55,977 nt of DNA from Thermus islandicus DSM 21543 (GCF_000421625.1 NZ_ATXJ01000011.1:1-55977); one strand, 5' to 3'; positions 31,646 to 44,733 are shown, numbered from the stretch's first letter. Numbers and translations are program-made. The notes: generated by a model from the sequence alone, not told the origin.

Positions 31646-31651
31646 TACACT
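31646..31651 (+). promoter_or_regulatory. Possible -10 element of the yceI-like gene
   Basis: TACACT, 26 bases before ATG 31678. A GGGGTGG ribosome site precedes the start. No clear -35 element is visible. Confidence 0.35.
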
Positions 31652-31677
31652 TTTCGTAGTGCACAAGGGGTGGAACG

Positions 31678-32238
31678 ATGCGATGGTTGGCAGCGGCGCT
31701 GACCCTTTGCCTTCCGGCCCTAGCCCAGACCTTTGAGGTGGCCTCGGGGGAGGCTCGCTACCGGGTGCGGGAGGAGCTTCTGCAGGTGGGCCTCGCCGAG
31801 GCCGTGGGCACCACCAAGGCGGTGCGGGGGGAGGTCCGGCTCCAAGGCGGGCGGGCAAGCGGGGAGTTCGTGGTGGACCTGAGGGAGCTTAAGAGCGACC
31901 AGGCCCGGCGGGACAGCTACCTGCGCCAACGAACCCTGGAGACGGACCGCTACCCCTTCGCCACCTTCCGCCCCAAGGAGGTGAGGGGCCTCCCGAACCC
32001 CCTGCCCCAAAGCGGCCGGGTGCCCCTTCAGGTGGTCGGGGACCTCACCCTAAAAGAAGTGACGCAGGAGGTAGTCTGGGAGGGGGAAGCGGAGTTCCGG
32101 GGCGAGGAGGTGCGGGTCTTCCTCAGGACGGAGTTTCCCTTTGAGAAGTTCCGCCTCACCCAGCCCCGGGTCTCCGTGGTCCTGAGCGTGGAAAACCGCA
32201 TCCGGCTGGAGGTGGAACTCCTCCTTAGGCGCAAATGA
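31678..32238 (+). CDS. Exported YceI-family protein
   Basis: 186 residues. A signal peptide (MRWLAAALTLCLPALAQT) is followed by a lipocalin-like YceI domain: VRGEVRLQGGRASGEFVVDLRELKSDQARRD, TDRYPFATFRPKEV, and VVGDLTLKEVTQEVVWEGEAEF. YceI proteins bind polyprenoids or fatty-acyl lipids and often sit near electron-transfer proteins. The stop overlaps the next start as ATGA, so it is co-translated with the dioxygenase-like gene. Confidence 0.9.
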   Translation: MRWLAAALTLCLPALAQTFEVASGEARYRVREELLQVGLAEAVGTTKAVRGEVRLQGGRASGEFVVDLRELKSDQARRDSYLRQRTLETDRYPFATFRPKEVRGLPNPLPQSGRVPLQVVGDLTLKEVTQEVVWEGEAEFRGEEVRVFLRTEFPFEKFRLTQPRVSVVLSVENRIRLEVELLLRRK

Positions 32239-32816
32239 GGCGGCGCGCGCTTTTGGGAATGCTCCTTCTCCCCCTGGCCCGGGGGCAAGGGGCCTGCGCC
32301 CCCACCCCGGCCCTGACCCAAGGCCCCTACTACCTCCGGGAGGTCCCCGAGCGGGAGGACCTGAGGGAAGGGCTTCCCGGGGTGCCCCTAAGGCTCCTCC
32401 TCCGGGTGCAGGACCGGGCCTGCAGGCCCGTGGCGGGCGCCCGGGTAGACCTCTGGCACGCGGACGCCCTGGGCCGCTACTCGGGCGTGAACGCCCCCGG
32501 GGTCTTCTGCCGCGGCTTCCGGCGCACGGACGGGGAGGGCCGGGCGGCCTTCCTCACCCTCTTTCCCGGCTGGTACCCAGGCCGCACCCCCCACCTGCAC
32601 CTTCGGGTGGAGGCGGGAGCTCAGGTCTTCGCCACCCAGCTCTTCTTCCCCGAGGAGGTCCAACGCCAGGTCTACGCCCTCCCGCCCTACCGGGAAAGGG
32701 GGATGCCCCGGGTGAAGAACCGCCAGGACGGCCTCTTCCGGGCGGACCTCCTTCTTCCCCTGGAAAGGGAGGGGGAGGGCTTTCGGGGAACCTTCGTCCT
32801 CACCTTACCCTCTTAG
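32235..32816 (+). CDS. Exported intradiol ring-cleavage dioxygenase-like protein
   Basis: 193 residues. A twin-arginine-like leader (MRRRALLGMLLLPLARG) precedes the intradiol dioxygenase fold: LTQGPYYL, DLWHADALGRYSGV (first Tyr ligand) and FPGWYPGRTPHLHLRV (second Tyr and the two His ligands of Fe(III)). All four ligands can be placed. Exported members are seen in several bacteria; substrate unknown. The start overlaps the YceI stop, so the pair may act together in the periplasm. Confidence 0.82.
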   Translation: MRRRALLGMLLLPLARGQGACAPTPALTQGPYYLREVPEREDLREGLPGVPLRLLLRVQDRACRPVAGARVDLWHADALGRYSGVNAPGVFCRGFRRTDGEGRAAFLTLFPGWYPGRTPHLHLRVEAGAQVFATQLFFPEEVQRQVYALPPYRERGMPRVKNRQDGLFRADLLLPLEREGEGFRGTFVLTLPS

Positions 32817-32818
32817 GC

Positions 32819-32824
32819 TACCCT
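32819..32824 (+). promoter_or_regulatory. Possible leaderless -10 element of the purine operon
   Basis: TACCCT, six bases (TAGGGC) before ATG 32831. A weak match, but the spacing fits the window-wide pattern. Confidence 0.4.
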
Positions 32825-32830
32825 TAGGGC

Positions 32831-34141
32831 ATGATCGCCCGCTACCAGACGCCGGAGATGGCCCGCCTCTGGTCGGAGGAAAGCCGCTACCGGATGTGGG
32901 CCCGGGTGGAGGCCTACGCCCTCGAGGCCTGGGAGGCGCGGGGGGAGGTACCGAAGGGGCTTGCGGCGAGGCTTTTAGCGAAGCTTGAGGGAAAGCCCCT
33001 GGACGAGGCCTTCGCCCGGAGGGTGGCCGAGCTGGAGGCCGAGACCCGGCACGACCTCGTGGCCTTCACCCGAGCCCTCACCGAGTGGACGGAGGACGAG
33101 GAGGTGGGCCGCTACCTCCACCTGGGCCTCACCAGCTCGGACGTGGTGGACACGGCCCAAAACGCCCTCTTGGTCAGGGCCCTGGACCTCATCCTGGAGG
33201 AGCTCAAGGGGGTAGAGGAGGCCCTTAAGGCCCTCGCCCTCCGCTTCAAGTACACCCCCGCCATCGCCCGCACCCACGGGGTCCACGCCGAGCCCACCAG
33301 CTTCGGCCTCCGCTTCCTCTCCTTCCTGGCAGCCTTCCAGAGGGACGAAGGGCGGCTTAGGCGGGCCAAGGGGACCATCGGGGTGGCCATGCTCTCGGGC
33401 TCGGTGGGCAACTACGCCCACGTCCCCCCCGAGGTGGAGGCCCATGTGGCCTTTAGGCTTGGCCTCGAGCCCGAACCCATCTCCACCCAGGTGGTCCCCC
33501 GGGACCGGCACGCGGAGGTCCTCTCCGCCCTCGCCATCCTGGGGGGGAACGTGGAGCGGGTGGCGGTGGAGCTACGCCACCTCCAGCGGACGGAGGTCCT
33601 CGAGGCCCAGGAGCCCTTCCACGAAGGCCAGACGGGAAGCTCCTCCATGCCCCACAAGAAAAACCCCGTGGGCCTGGAGAACCTGACCGGGGTGGCGAGG
33701 CTCCTAAGGGGCTACCTGGGGCCCGCCCTGGAGGACATCGCCCTCTGGCACGAGCGGGACATCGCCCACTCCTCGGTGGAGAGGGTGATCCTCCCCGACG
33801 CCACCACCCTGGCCCACTACGCCTTAAGGCGGCTCAAGGGGATCCTCGAGGGCCTCGTGGTTTACGAGAGGAACCTCAAGCGGAACCTGGACCTCACCCG
33901 GGGCCTCGTCTACTCCCAGCGGGTCCTGAACGCCCTCATAGAAAGGGGCCTTCCCCGGCAAGCGGCCTACGCCCTGGTCCAGCGGAACGCCCTTAGGAGC
34001 TGGGAGGAGGAGAGAAGCTTCCTGGAGCTTCTGGAAGAAGACCCCAAAAACCCCCTGAAGGGGAAGGAGCTAAGGGCCCTCTTTGACCCAAAGCCCTTCC
34101 TCCGGCACGTGGAGGCCATTTACGCCCGGTTCGGGCTCTAG
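32831..34141 (+). CDS. purB: Adenylosuccinate lyase
   Basis: 436 residues. It cleaves SAICAR to AICAR and adenylosuccinate to AMP with release of fumarate. The fumarase-superfamily signature [12 protein letters not shown] and the catalytic-region segments [11 protein letters not shown] and [14 protein letters not shown] are present. It heads the purine operon. A 165-base stretch with a DUF433-like remnant separates it from purC. Confidence 0.96.
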   Translation: MIARYQTPEMARLWSEESRYRMWARVEAYALEAWEARGEVPKGLAARLLAKLEGKPLDEAFARRVAELEAETRHDLVAFTRALTEWTEDEEVGRYLHLGLTSSDVVDTAQNALLVRALDLILEELKGVEEALKALALRFKYTPAIARTHGVHAEPTSFGLRFLSFLAAFQRDEGRLRRAKGTIGVAMLSGSVGNYAHVPPEVEAHVAFRLGLEPEPISTQVVPRDRHAEVLSALAILGGNVERVAVELRHLQRTEVLEAQEPFHEGQTGSSSMPHKKNPVGLENLTGVARLLRGYLGPALEDIALWHERDIAHSSVERVILPDATTLAHYALRRLKGILEGLVVYERNLKRNLDLTRGLVYSQRVLNALIERGLPRQAAYALVQRNALRSWEEERSFLELLEEDPKNPLKGKELRALFDPKPFLRHVEAIYARFGL

Positions 34142-34150
34142 CATGAGGAC

Positions 34151-34306
34151 ATGCCCCGGTTCACCCACGATCCCCGCCTCTTCAGCGGTAAGGCCACCCT
34201 CCGGGGGATGCGCCTCACGGTGGCGGGCTTTGAGCCCGTGAAGGTCCTGGTGGACATGGCGGCCGCTACAATGAGGGCAAAGGGCCCCGCGCCCCTGAGG
34301 AGAGGC
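34151..34306 (+). pseudogene. DUF433-like remnant between purB and purC
   Basis: From ATG 34151 the frame reads MPRFTHDPRLFSGKATLRGM then RLTVAGFEPVKVLVDMAAAT. HDP...GKA..RGMR.TV is the opening of DUF433 antitoxin-like proteins (HDP.I.GGKP.IRGTRI.V). The rest of the domain is missing and the frame runs without stop into purC. It is probably a broken gene; translation from here would give PurC a foreign 52-residue extension. Confidence 0.6.
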
Positions 34307-35014
34307 ATGGAGAAGCTTTACGAAGGCAAGGCCAAGGTGCTCTACCAGGAAGGCCCGGACACCCTAAGGGTCTACTTCAAGGACGAGGCCACCGCCTTTA
34401 ACGCGCAAAAGCGGGGGGTGATCCCCGGTAAGGGCGTGGTGAACAACAAGGTCTCCTCGGCCCTCTTCCGCTACCTCGAGGCCCATGGGGTGAGAACCCA
34501 CTTCCTGGAGGAGGTCTCCGAGCGGGAGATGCGGGTGAAGCGGGTAGAGATCCTCCCCCTGGAGGTGATCCTCCGCTTTAGGGCGGCGGGAAGCTTCGCC
34601 AAGCGCTACGGGGTGGCGGAGGGCACGCCCCTAAAGAAGCCCCTCCTGGAGTTCTCCCTGAAAAGCGACGCCCTCGGCGACCCCCTCCTCTGTGAGAACG
34701 CCGTCCTCGCTCTAGGGCTTGCGGAGGAGGCGGAGCTTGAGGCGGTGAAGGCCACGACCCTTAGGGTGGGGGAGCTCCTCAAGGCCTTCTTCGCCGAAAG
34801 GGGCCTGGAACTCGTGGACTTCAAGCTGGAGTTCGGCCGGCGGGGCGGGGAGGTCCTCCTCGCCGACGAGATCAGCCCCGACACCATGCGGCTTTGGGAC
34901 GAGAAGGGAGAGCCTTGGGACAAGGACCGCTTCCGCAAGGACCTGGGCGGAGTGGAGGAGGCCTACCAAGAGGTGCTGCGGCGCGTCCTGGGCGAGCCCC
35001 AAGCCCGGTCCTGA
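34307..35014 (+). CDS. purC: SAICAR synthetase
   Basis: 235 residues from ATG 34307 (MEKLYEGKAKVLYQ, the family opening), with GGAGAGG just upstream. It joins aspartate to CAIR using ATP. Motifs include KRGVIPGKGVVNNKVSSAL, VEILPLEVILRFRAAGSFAKRYG and LADEISPDTMRLWD. A TACAAT box at 34266 might allow an internal start. The longer in-frame start at 34151 belongs to the DUF433 remnant. Confidence 0.96.
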   Translation: MEKLYEGKAKVLYQEGPDTLRVYFKDEATAFNAQKRGVIPGKGVVNNKVSSALFRYLEAHGVRTHFLEEVSEREMRVKRVEILPLEVILRFRAAGSFAKRYGVAEGTPLKKPLLEFSLKSDALGDPLLCENAVLALGLAEEAELEAVKATTLRVGELLKAFFAERGLELVDFKLEFGRRGGEVLLADEISPDTMRLWDEKGEPWDKDRFRKDLGGVEEAYQEVLRRVLGEPQARS

Positions 35015-35024
35015 GGGCCAAGCC

Positions 35025-35279
35025 ATGCCGAGATACCAAGCCACCCTGCTCATAGAGCTGAAGGCGGGCATCCTAGACCCCCAGGGCCGGGCGGTGGAGG
35101 GGGTCTTAAGGGACCTCGGCCACCCGGTGGAGGGCGTCCGGGTAGGCAAGGTGCTGGAGGTGGTCTTCCGGGCGGAAGGCCCCCTGGAGGCCGAGGCCAA
35201 GGCCAAGGAGCTAGCCCAGCTCCTCGCCAACCCGGTGATGGAAACCTGGGCCCTGGAGGCCCTGAAGGAGCTGCCATGA
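35025..35279 (+). CDS. purS: Phosphoribosylformylglycinamidine synthase subunit PurS
   Basis: 84 residues, the small dimeric subunit that links PurQ and PurL. The opening [23 protein letters not shown] is the family pattern. It overlaps the purQ start as ATGA. Its presence shows that Thermus uses the three-subunit (PurL small form, PurQ, PurS) enzyme. Confidence 0.95.
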   Translation: MPRYQATLLIELKAGILDPQGRAVEGVLRDLGHPVEGVRVGKVLEVVFRAEGPLEAEAKAKELAQLLANPVMETWALEALKELP

Positions 35280-35959
35280 GGTGGGCCATCGTCCGCTTCC
35301 CCGGTTCCAACTGCGACGAGGACGCCCGCTTCGCCCTAAAGAAGGCGGGGATCCAAGCGGAATACGTCTGGCACACGGAAAGGGACCTCAAGGGCTTTGA
35401 CGGGGTCTTCCTCCCCGGGGGGTTCAGCTACGGGGACTACCTGAGAGCGGGGGCCCTCGCCGCCAAGAGCCCGGTGATGGAGGCGGTGCGGCGCTTCGCC
35501 GAGGAGGGGCGGTACGTGGTGGGGGTCTGCAACGGCTTCCAGGTGCTCACCGAGGCGGGGCTTCTGCCGGGGGCGCTTCTCGCCAACCTCAACCTCCACT
35601 TCACCTGCAAGGAGGTGGGGGTGCGGGTGGAGCGGAACGACCTGCCCTTCACCCGCCTCTACGGGAAGGGGCAGGTCCTCAGGCTCCCCATCGCCCACGC
35701 CGAGGGGCGCTACCACGCCGACCCCGAGACCCTGGCCCGCCTCGAGGGGGAGGGGCTCGTGGTCTTCCGCTACGCCCCCCTCAAGGGGGAGGCCGACTAC
35801 AACCCGAACGGGAGCCTGCACGACATCGCGGGCATCGTGAACGAGAGGGGCAACGTCCTCGGGATGATGCCCCACCCCGAGCGGGCGGTGGACGGGCTTC
35901 TGGGGGGGGAAGATGGGCTGCCCTTCTTCCTGGGGCTCGTGCGGGAGGTGGTCGGATGA
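35276..35959 (+). CDS. purQ: Phosphoribosylformylglycinamidine synthase subunit PurQ
   Basis: 227 residues, a class I glutamine amidotransferase. The nucleophile Cys is in [18 protein letters not shown], the catalytic His-Glu pair is in [11 protein letters not shown], and the N-terminal [12 protein letters not shown] is typical. It supplies ammonia to PurL. It overlaps purS and the HAD gene by four bases each. Confidence 0.96.
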   Translation: MRWAIVRFPGSNCDEDARFALKKAGIQAEYVWHTERDLKGFDGVFLPGGFSYGDYLRAGALAAKSPVMEAVRRFAEEGRYVVGVCNGFQVLTEAGLLPGALLANLNLHFTCKEVGVRVERNDLPFTRLYGKGQVLRLPIAHAEGRYHADPETLARLEGEGLVVFRYAPLKGEADYNPNGSLHDIAGIVNERGNVLGMMPHPERAVDGLLGGEDGLPFFLGLVREVVG

Positions 35960-36669
35960 AGCCTAAGGCCATTACCTTTGACTTCTGGGGGACCCTCTTC
36001 ACCGAGGGGGAAGCGTTTTTGGAAAGGGTCATGCCCGCCCGGTACGAGATCCTCTTGGACGCCCTCTCCGAGGCGGGCCACCCCGCGGAGGAGGCCGAGG
36101 TGCGGGAGGCCTACCGCCAGGCCACCCTGGCCTTTGAGGAGGCCTGGCGGGCGGGGGAGCACATGTCCGTTTACGATCGGGTGGCCCGGATCTTCGCCCT
36201 CCTCGGCGCCCCCCACGACCCCGGCCTCATCGCCCTCACCGCCAGGAAGCTGGAGGAGAGCTCCCTCCTCGCCGACCTCAAACCGCTCCCGGGGGTGGAG
36301 GCGCTGAAGGCCCTCGCCAAGCGGTATCCCCTGGCCCTGGTCTCGGACACCGGCCTCACCCCGGGCCGCCTCCTCCGGGAGCACCTGAAGCGGCAGGGCC
36401 TGGACGTCTTCCAGGCCTTTAGCTTCTCCGACGAGACGGGCTTCGTGAAGCCCAGGCCCGAGGCCTTCCGGGTGGCCCTGGAGGCCCTGGGCGTAGCCCC
36501 CGAGGAGGCGCTCCACGTGGGGGACCTGCCCCAGACGGACATCAAGGGGGCCTTTGGGGCGGGCTACCCCTGGGCTTTCCAGTACGTGGGCCTTAGGGAG
36601 GTGAACGGGGAGGTGCGGCCCACGGCCAAGGTGAAGGACCACCGGGAGCTCCTCGCCCTCCTAGAGTGA
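35956..36669 (+). CDS. HAD hydrolase inside the purine operon
   Basis: 237 residues. Motif [11 protein letters not shown] (Asp9, with Trp in place of the second Asp), motif II LVSDTG, motif [11 protein letters not shown], and motif [12 protein letters not shown]. The overlaps with purQ (ATGA) and purL (TGATG) embed it translationally in the pathway, which suggests a phosphatase acting on a purine intermediate or nucleotide. It is not a standard pur gene. Confidence 0.87.
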   Translation: MKPKAITFDFWGTLFTEGEAFLERVMPARYEILLDALSEAGHPAEEAEVREAYRQATLAFEEAWRAGEHMSVYDRVARIFALLGAPHDPGLIALTARKLEESSLLADLKPLPGVEALKALAKRYPLALVSDTGLTPGRLLREHLKRQGLDVFQAFSFSDETGFVKPRPEAFRVALEALGVAPEEALHVGDLPQTDIKGAFGAGYPWAFQYVGLREVNGEVRPTAKVKDHRELLALLE

Positions 36670-38846
36670 TGGAGGCCCTAGCCCAGGAGATCGGCATCCC
36701 CCTGGAGGAGTACCGGGAGATCACCCGGCGGCTTGGGCGGGAGCCGAACCGGGTGGAGCTCCTCCTCTTCAAGGTGATGTGGAGCGAGCACTGCGCCTAC
36801 AAAAACTCCCGCCCCCTCCTCAAGGAGCTCCCCAAGGAGGGCGAGGCCGTCCTCCAGGGCCCCGGGGAAAACGCGGGCGTGGTCCGGATCGGCGAAGGGT
36901 GGGCCGTGGCCTTCAAGATAGAGAGCCACAACCACCCCTCGGCGGTGGAGCCCTTCCAGGGAGCGGCCACGGGCGTGGGGGGGATCCTCCGGGACATCCT
37001 GAGCATGGGGGCCCGCCCCATCGCCCTCCTGGACTCCCTCCGCTTCGGCCCCCCGGAGGAGGCGAAAAGCCGCTACCTCCTCAAGGGGGTGGTCTCGGGG
37101 ATCAGCTTCTACGGCAACGCCATCGGGGTGCCCACGGTGGGCGGGGACCTCTACTTCCACGAGGGCTACCGGGAAAACCCCCTGGTGAACGCCATGTGCC
37201 TGGGCCTCCTGAGGGAGGAGGCCCTGAGGCGGAGCCGGGCCTCCCTGGGCCGCCCCATCTACTACGCCGGGGCCAAGACGGGCCGGGACGGGATCGGTGG
37301 GGCGGCCTTCGCGAGCCGCGAGCTCAAGGAGGAGAAGGCCGAGGACCGCCCCGCGGTGCAGGTGGGGGACCCTTTCCTGGGCAAGCTCCTCATGGAGGCC
37401 ACCCTCGAGGCCATAGAGCGGGACCTGGTGGAAGGCGTCCAGGACATGGGGGCGGCAGGGCTCACCTCCAGCCTCTCGGAGCTTGCCCACAAATCGGGCC
37501 TCGGGGTGGAGCTCCAGCTGGACCTGGTCCCCACCCGGGAGGAGGGGATGCGCCCTGAGGAGCTCCTCCTCTCGGAGAGCCAGGAGCGCATGGTCCTGGT
37601 GCCCAAGGAGGGGAGGGAGGGGGCTTTGGAGGAGGTCTTCCGGAGGTGGGGCCTGGACTGCGTCCCCGTGGCCCGCACCCTCCCCGAACGGGTCTTCCGG
37701 GTCCTCTTCCGGGGGGAGGTGGTGGCCGAGGTCCCCATTGAGGCCCTGGCCGAAGCCCCCACCTACGTGCGCCTGGCCCGGGAGGACCCCAAGATTCGGG
37801 CGCAAAGGGAGGCCCCCCTCCCGCCCCTTTCCGCTGACCCTAGGGAGGCCCTCAAGAGGCTCCTCGCCTCCCCCAACCTCGCAAGCCGCGAGGCCGTCTA
37901 CGAGCGGTACGACCACCAGGTGGGGACCCGCACCGTCCTCCTTCCTGGGCGAGGGGACGCCGCCCTTCTGTGGGTGAAGGGCACCCGCCTGGGCGTGGCC
38001 GCCAAGGTGGACCATAACCCCCGGTACAGCCGCCTCCACCCCCGCCTCGGGGCCATGCACGCCCTGGCCGAGGCGGCAAGGAACGTGAGCGTGGTAGGGG
38101 CGAGGCCCCTCGCCTATACCGACGGCCTCAACCTGGGAAGCCCCGAAACCCCTGAGGGCTACTACGAGCTCAAGGAAACCGTGGAGGGCCTCAAGGAGGC
38201 GAGCGAGGCCTTGGGGATCCCCGTGGTCTCGGGGAACGTTTCCCTGTACAACGAAAGCGGGGGGCGGCGCATCCCCCCCACGGCCATGGTGGGGGTGGTG
38301 GGGGTCTTAGAGGTGGACAAGCGGGCGGAGATGGGCTTTAGGCGCCCGGGGGAGGCCATCCTCCTCATCGGGGAGGAAAGGGGAAGCCTCGGGGCGAGCG
38401 AGGCCCTCTACGTTCTCGCGGGCCTCGAGGTGGGCCACCCCCCCGCCCTGGACCTCAAGCGGGAAAAGGCGGTGCAGGAGGCCATCCGGGAGCTCATCCA
38501 AAGGGGCCTCACCCGGACCGCCCACGACCTAGCGGAGGGGGGGCTCTTGGTGGCCCTTGCCGAGATGACCTTCCCCTACGGCGTGGGGGCCACGGTGGAG
38601 GTGCGCTCCCAGGGCCTCGAGGCCCTCTTCGGGGAGGCCCCGAGCCGCGTCCTCTTCACCGTGGCCAAGGAGGACCTACGCGAGGCCACCTTCCTCCTGG
38701 AGGAGGCGGGCCTCCCCTACCGGGTTCTGGGGGAGACGGGCGGGCAAAGCCTCACGGTCCTGACCCCGGAGGGGGTGCTAGAGTGGGGCGTGGAAGAACT
38801 CCTCGCGGCCTGGAAGGCCCCCTTGCGGGAGGTGCTGGATGGATAA
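36669..38846 (+). CDS. purL: Phosphoribosylformylglycinamidine synthase subunit PurL (small form)
   Basis: 725 residues from ATG 36669 (GTG 36666 equally possible). It makes FGAM from FGAR with ATP and ammonia from PurQ. Motifs include [43 protein letters not shown] and [17 protein letters not shown]. It overlaps the HAD gene upstream and purF by eight bases downstream. Confidence 0.96.
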   Translation: MEALAQEIGIPLEEYREITRRLGREPNRVELLLFKVMWSEHCAYKNSRPLLKELPKEGEAVLQGPGENAGVVRIGEGWAVAFKIESHNHPSAVEPFQGAATGVGGILRDILSMGARPIALLDSLRFGPPEEAKSRYLLKGVVSGISFYGNAIGVPTVGGDLYFHEGYRENPLVNAMCLGLLREEALRRSRASLGRPIYYAGAKTGRDGIGGAAFASRELKEEKAEDRPAVQVGDPFLGKLLMEATLEAIERDLVEGVQDMGAAGLTSSLSELAHKSGLGVELQLDLVPTREEGMRPEELLLSESQERMVLVPKEGREGALEEVFRRWGLDCVPVARTLPERVFRVLFRGEVVAEVPIEALAEAPTYVRLAREDPKIRAQREAPLPPLSADPREALKRLLASPNLASREAVYERYDHQVGTRTVLLPGRGDAALLWVKGTRLGVAAKVDHNPRYSRLHPRLGAMHALAEAARNVSVVGARPLAYTDGLNLGSPETPEGYYELKETVEGLKEASEALGIPVVSGNVSLYNESGGRRIPPTAMVGVVGVLEVDKRAEMGFRRPGEAILLIGEERGSLGASEALYVLAGLEVGHPPALDLKREKAVQEAIRELIQRGLTRTAHDLAEGGLLVALAEMTFPYGVGATVEVRSQGLEALFGEAPSRVLFTVAKEDLREATFLLEEAGLPYRVLGETGGQSLTVLTPEGVLEWGVEELLAAWKAPLREVLDG

Positions 38847-40230
38847 GCCCAAGGAGGAGTGCGGGGTCCTGGGGCTCTGGAGCGAGACCCCCCTGGACGT
38901 GGCGGGCCTTTTGCACCTGGGGCTCCTCGCCCTCCAGCACCGGGGCCAGGAGGCCGCAGGGATCGCGGTCACGGACGGCAAGGAGTTCCTGGTGGAGAAG
39001 GACCTGGGGCTCGTGAACCAGGTCTTCGGCGAGGAGCGCCTGGGCAAGCTCCGCCTCGAGGGGGCCCGGCTTGGGATCGCCCACACCCGCTACTCCACCA
39101 CGGGTTCCAACCTCCGCTTCAACGCCCAGCCCCTCACGGCAAGGACCGCCCACGGGGTGCTGGCCATCGCCCACAACGGCAACTTCACCAACGCCAAGCC
39201 CCTCCGCGACCGCCTCCTCCGGGAGGGGGCCACCTTCCAGAGCACCTCGGACACCGAGGTCATGCTCCTCCTCCTCGCCCGGCTGGCCCACCTCCCCCTG
39301 CCCCAGGCGGCGGCGGAGGCCATGCGGCTCCTGGAGGGGGGGTACTCCATCCTCCTCATGGACCGGAAGACCCTCCTCGCCCTCCGCGACCCCCACGGGG
39401 TGCGCCCCTTGGTCCTTGGGAAGGCCCCCTGGGGCTTCGTCTTCGCCTCCGAGCCCCCGGCCTTGGCCCTGCTCGGGGCCGAGTACCTGAGGGACGTGCA
39501 CCCCGGGGAGGTGGTGTGGGTGGAGGAGGGCAGGCTCCAAAGCCTCCGGGTCCTTCCCCCAGACCCCACCCCCTGCGCCTTTGAGTGGATCTACTTCGCC
39601 CGCCCCGACAGCCTCCTAGACGGCGTAGAGGCCTACCAGGCCCGGGTCAAGATGGGGGAGGAGCTCTTCCGGGAGGCCCCCGCCGAGGCGGACATCGTGG
39701 TCCCCGTGCCCGACTCCGGCATCGGGGCCGCGGTGGGCTACGCCCGGGCAAGCGGCCTCCCCCTGGAGTACGGCCTCTACAAGAACCCCTACGCCGGGCG
39801 CACCTTCATCCAGCCCACCCAGGAGCTCCGCGACCTGAAGACCAGGCTCAAGCTCTCCCCTACCTCAGCGGTGCGGGGCCAACGGGTGGTCCTCATCGAC
39901 GACTCCATCGTCCGGGGCACCACCAGCAAGCGGATCGTCCAGATGCTCAAGGAGGCCGGGGCCAAGGCGGTGCATTTCCGCGTCAGTAGCCCCCCCATCC
40001 GCTTCCCCTGCTACTACGGCATAGACACCGCGGCGCGCAAGGAGCTCATCGCCGCCGAGAAGGGCGTGGAGGAGATCCGGGCCTACATCGGGGCCGACTC
40101 CTTGGCCTTCCTCTCCGAGGAAGGGGTCAGGCGGGCCATCGGCCGGTCCGTTTGCCTCGCCTGCTTCAACGGGCGCTACCCTGCCGGCGTGCCCGTGGAG
40201 GGGGAAAAGCTCGCCCTAGAGCTGGGCTAG
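38839..40230 (+). CDS. purF: Amidophosphoribosyltransferase
   Basis: 463 residues with a seven-residue propeptide MDKPKEE before catalytic Cys8 (CGVLGLW). It converts PRPP and glutamine to phosphoribosylamine. The PRPP loop is [14 protein letters not shown]. Cysteines in TPCAFEW, RFPCYYG and SVCLACFNG are placed as in the Bacillus-type enzyme, which carries a [4Fe-4S] cluster. It ends the operon and shares its CTAG stop with the convergent dynamin-like gene. Confidence 0.96.
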   Translation: MDKPKEECGVLGLWSETPLDVAGLLHLGLLALQHRGQEAAGIAVTDGKEFLVEKDLGLVNQVFGEERLGKLRLEGARLGIAHTRYSTTGSNLRFNAQPLTARTAHGVLAIAHNGNFTNAKPLRDRLLREGATFQSTSDTEVMLLLLARLAHLPLPQAAAEAMRLLEGGYSILLMDRKTLLALRDPHGVRPLVLGKAPWGFVFASEPPALALLGAEYLRDVHPGEVVWVEEGRLQSLRVLPPDPTPCAFEWIYFARPDSLLDGVEAYQARVKMGEELFREAPAEADIVVPVPDSGIGAAVGYARASGLPLEYGLYKNPYAGRTFIQPTQELRDLKTRLKLSPTSAVRGQRVVLIDDSIVRGTTSKRIVQMLKEAGAKAVHFRVSSPPIRFPCYYGIDTAARKELIAAEKGVEEIRAYIGADSLAFLSEEGVRRAIGRSVCLACFNGRYPAGVPVEGEKLALELG

Positions 40231-41814
40231 AGTGCAGAGGCCTCCGCCTCGAGGCGGCCCAGGGCCTCGAGGTGGTCCTCCAGGGCCCGCAGGCGCTGGG
40301 CCAGGGCCTCGCACCGGTCCCGGTAGAGGGCCCGGAAGCGCTCCGCCCCCCGGGCAAGGCCCGCTTCCAGGGCCTCCTCCAGGGCCCGCCGCACCGCGAG
40401 GAAAGCCTCCTCCAGCCGCTGGGAAAGGAGCCTCTTGGCCCTTTCCTTCCGCCTTGGCAGGATGGAGAGGGCCAGGAAGGCCACGAAGAAACCCGCCAGA
40501 AGCCCCGTCAGGTCGGCCAAAAGCCCCTTGAGGACCAGGGCCAGGGCCGCCCCCAGCCCAAGCCCCCCCGCCCCCCCGGCCAGGGTGCGCACCACGGCTT
40601 CCTGGGCCAGGCCGGAAAGCCTCGCGGCCTCCTCCTCGGGGTTGAACCGCCCGAGCGCCTCCTCGAGGGAGGCGAAGAGGGGCTCCTCCCCCCGGGGGAG
40701 CGGGCGGGCCTCCTTCAGGTAGGCCAGGGCGTCCAGAAGGAGCTCCTCCTCCCTGCGGGCCAGCCACCGCAGGGCCTCCCCCACCGCCCGCTCCAGCCTC
40801 GCCCCCGCGTCCTGGACCACCTCCCTCTGGAAGGCCTCCCGAAAGGCCCGGGCGTTCAGCAGGTCCGGCAGGCGGGCCAGGCGCACCGTCTCCTCCAGGA
40901 AGCGGTGGCCCCGCCCCTCCACCTCCCGGAACACCTGGGCCACCAGGGCCACCTGTCCGGCGAAGTCGCGCCGCACCCGGGCGGTGTGCCGCCGGAGGAG
41001 GTCCTCCAGGGCCTCGCAGGTGGCGAGGGCCTTCACCTGCTCCTCCCGTTCGGCCCCTAAGGCCCCCTTGCCCTCCTGGAGAAGGCGGGAGAGCACCCCC
41101 AGGGCCCCCCGGAGCTTGAGGGGAAGGGCCCTCTCCGCCAGGGTCTTGGCGATGTGGGCCCTCAGGGCCTCGAGGCCCGGGTCCCCGCCCCCCTTGGCCC
41201 GGCGGGCGGAGACGAGGAACAGGGGCACCTCCTCCCCCAAAACCTCCCGGGCCCCCTGGGCCACGTAACGGGCCACCGCCTCCTGGTCCTCGGGGGCGAG
41301 GAGGTCCACCTTGTTCACCACCAGGAGCACCTTCTTCCCCCAGGCCCGGATGAGGCGCAGGACCTCCGCCTCCGAACGGGTGAGGGGGCGGTCGGCGCTG
41401 GTGACGAAGAGCACCAGGTCGGCCCGGGGCAAAAACCCCTCCGTGAGCACCTGGTGGCTTTGCAAAAGGGCGTTGGTGCCGGGGGTGTCCACCAGGTTGA
41501 GCTCCCGAAGAAGGGGGTGCGGCCGCCATAGGCGCAGGAAGCCCTCCCCCCTCTCCTCCCCCCCTTCCCCGTAGGCCAGGAGCTGGATGCGCTCCGTGGT
41601 AGGGGTAGGCCCCTCGGGGAGGAGGTCCTCCCCCAAAAGGGCGTTCACCAGGGTGGATTTGCCCGAGTTGAACTCCCCCACCACCACGAGGAGGAAGGGG
41701 CCCTCCAGGTCCAAAAGGGCCTGGCGCAGGGGGCCCGTATCCACCGGGGTACGGGCCAGAAGCTCAAGCCCCTGGGCCAGCACGGCCCGCACCGCCTCCT
41801 TCCTCCGCTTGGCC

Positions 41815-41828
<14 letters not shown>
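40227..41828 (-). CDS. Dynamin-family GTPase
   Basis: 533 residues. GTPase motifs are G1 GEFNSGKS (51-58), G2 TPTTERI, G3 DTPG (114-117) and G4 NKVD (172-175). A long helical region follows, with hydrophobic segments at about 408-445 (GGLGLGAALALVLKG, FFVAFLALSILP) that could insert in the membrane. Bacterial dynamin-like proteins remodel or protect membranes. Its start overlaps a small membrane protein gene by 14 bases, so the pair likely works together. Confidence 0.9.
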
Positions 41829-44090
<2,262 letters not shown>

Positions 44091-44100
<10 letters not shown>

Positions 44101-44729
44101 CTTCCCAAGTATAGCGCCGGGCGGTTACCCGCACGCCTCCCCGCGAGGTCGGCCTCGGGAAAGGGCAAAGAGGCCTCCGGGGCCAGATAGACCGCCCCGC
44201 CCTCCGCCTCCGGGGGGCCGAGCAGGGCGGCGAGGTCCTCGCGGGCGAGAAAGCGGGCATGGGTCCAGGGGCGCACCCCCTTCTCCCCGAGCCTCCGGTA
44301 GAGGGCGGCCCAGGGGGAGAGGGCGTCCAGGATCCCTACCAGGAGGGCCCCGCCTGGGCGGAGGACCCGCCTCGCCTCTTGGAGGACCCGCTCCACGTCC
44401 TCCACGAACTCCAGGGTGGTGAAGAGGAGGACGGCGTCAAAGGCCCCGTCCCCGAAGGGGAGCGCCTCCCCCTTCCCCGCCACCCAGCGGGCCTCGGGCG
44501 TCCGCGCCTCCCCCACCCGGCGCATGGCCGCCGAGGGCTCCACCCCCACCCTCTCCCGGTAGGGGAGGCGCCTAAGCCAGTAGCCCGTCCCCGCCCCCAC
44601 CTCGAGGAGGCGTTGCCCCTCGGGAAGAAGCCCCCGTAAGGCCCTTTCCTCCTCGGAGATGACGAAGGCCCCCAAGGGGGTCCGGTACCAGTCCTCGTAG
44701 GCCTCGGCAAGGCCGGCGAAGGGGTCCAC
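44091..44729 (-). CDS. Class I SAM-dependent methyltransferase
   Basis: 212 residues. Motif I LLEVGAGTGYW (42-51), motif II VGVEPS, motif IV FDAVLLFTTLEFVED and the C-terminal RVLRPGGALLVGIL follow the Rossmann methyltransferase pattern of the UbiE/type 11 group. It overlaps the following methyltransferase gene by ten bases and has a leaderless promoter that begins inside the end of the alpha-glucosidase gene. Substrate unknown. Confidence 0.85.
44108..44113 (-). promoter_or_regulatory. Possible leaderless -10 element of the YkoF-methyltransferase gene
   Basis: TATACT on the minus strand, seven bases before ATG 44100; lies inside the end of the upstream methyltransferase gene. Confidence 0.45.
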
Positions 44730-44733
44730 GCCC

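Noticed and set aside
40216-41529. 437-codon minus-strand frame inside the dynamin-like gene
   Set aside because: Alternative frame of the dynamin-like gene; Gly/Pro/Ala-rich without motifs.
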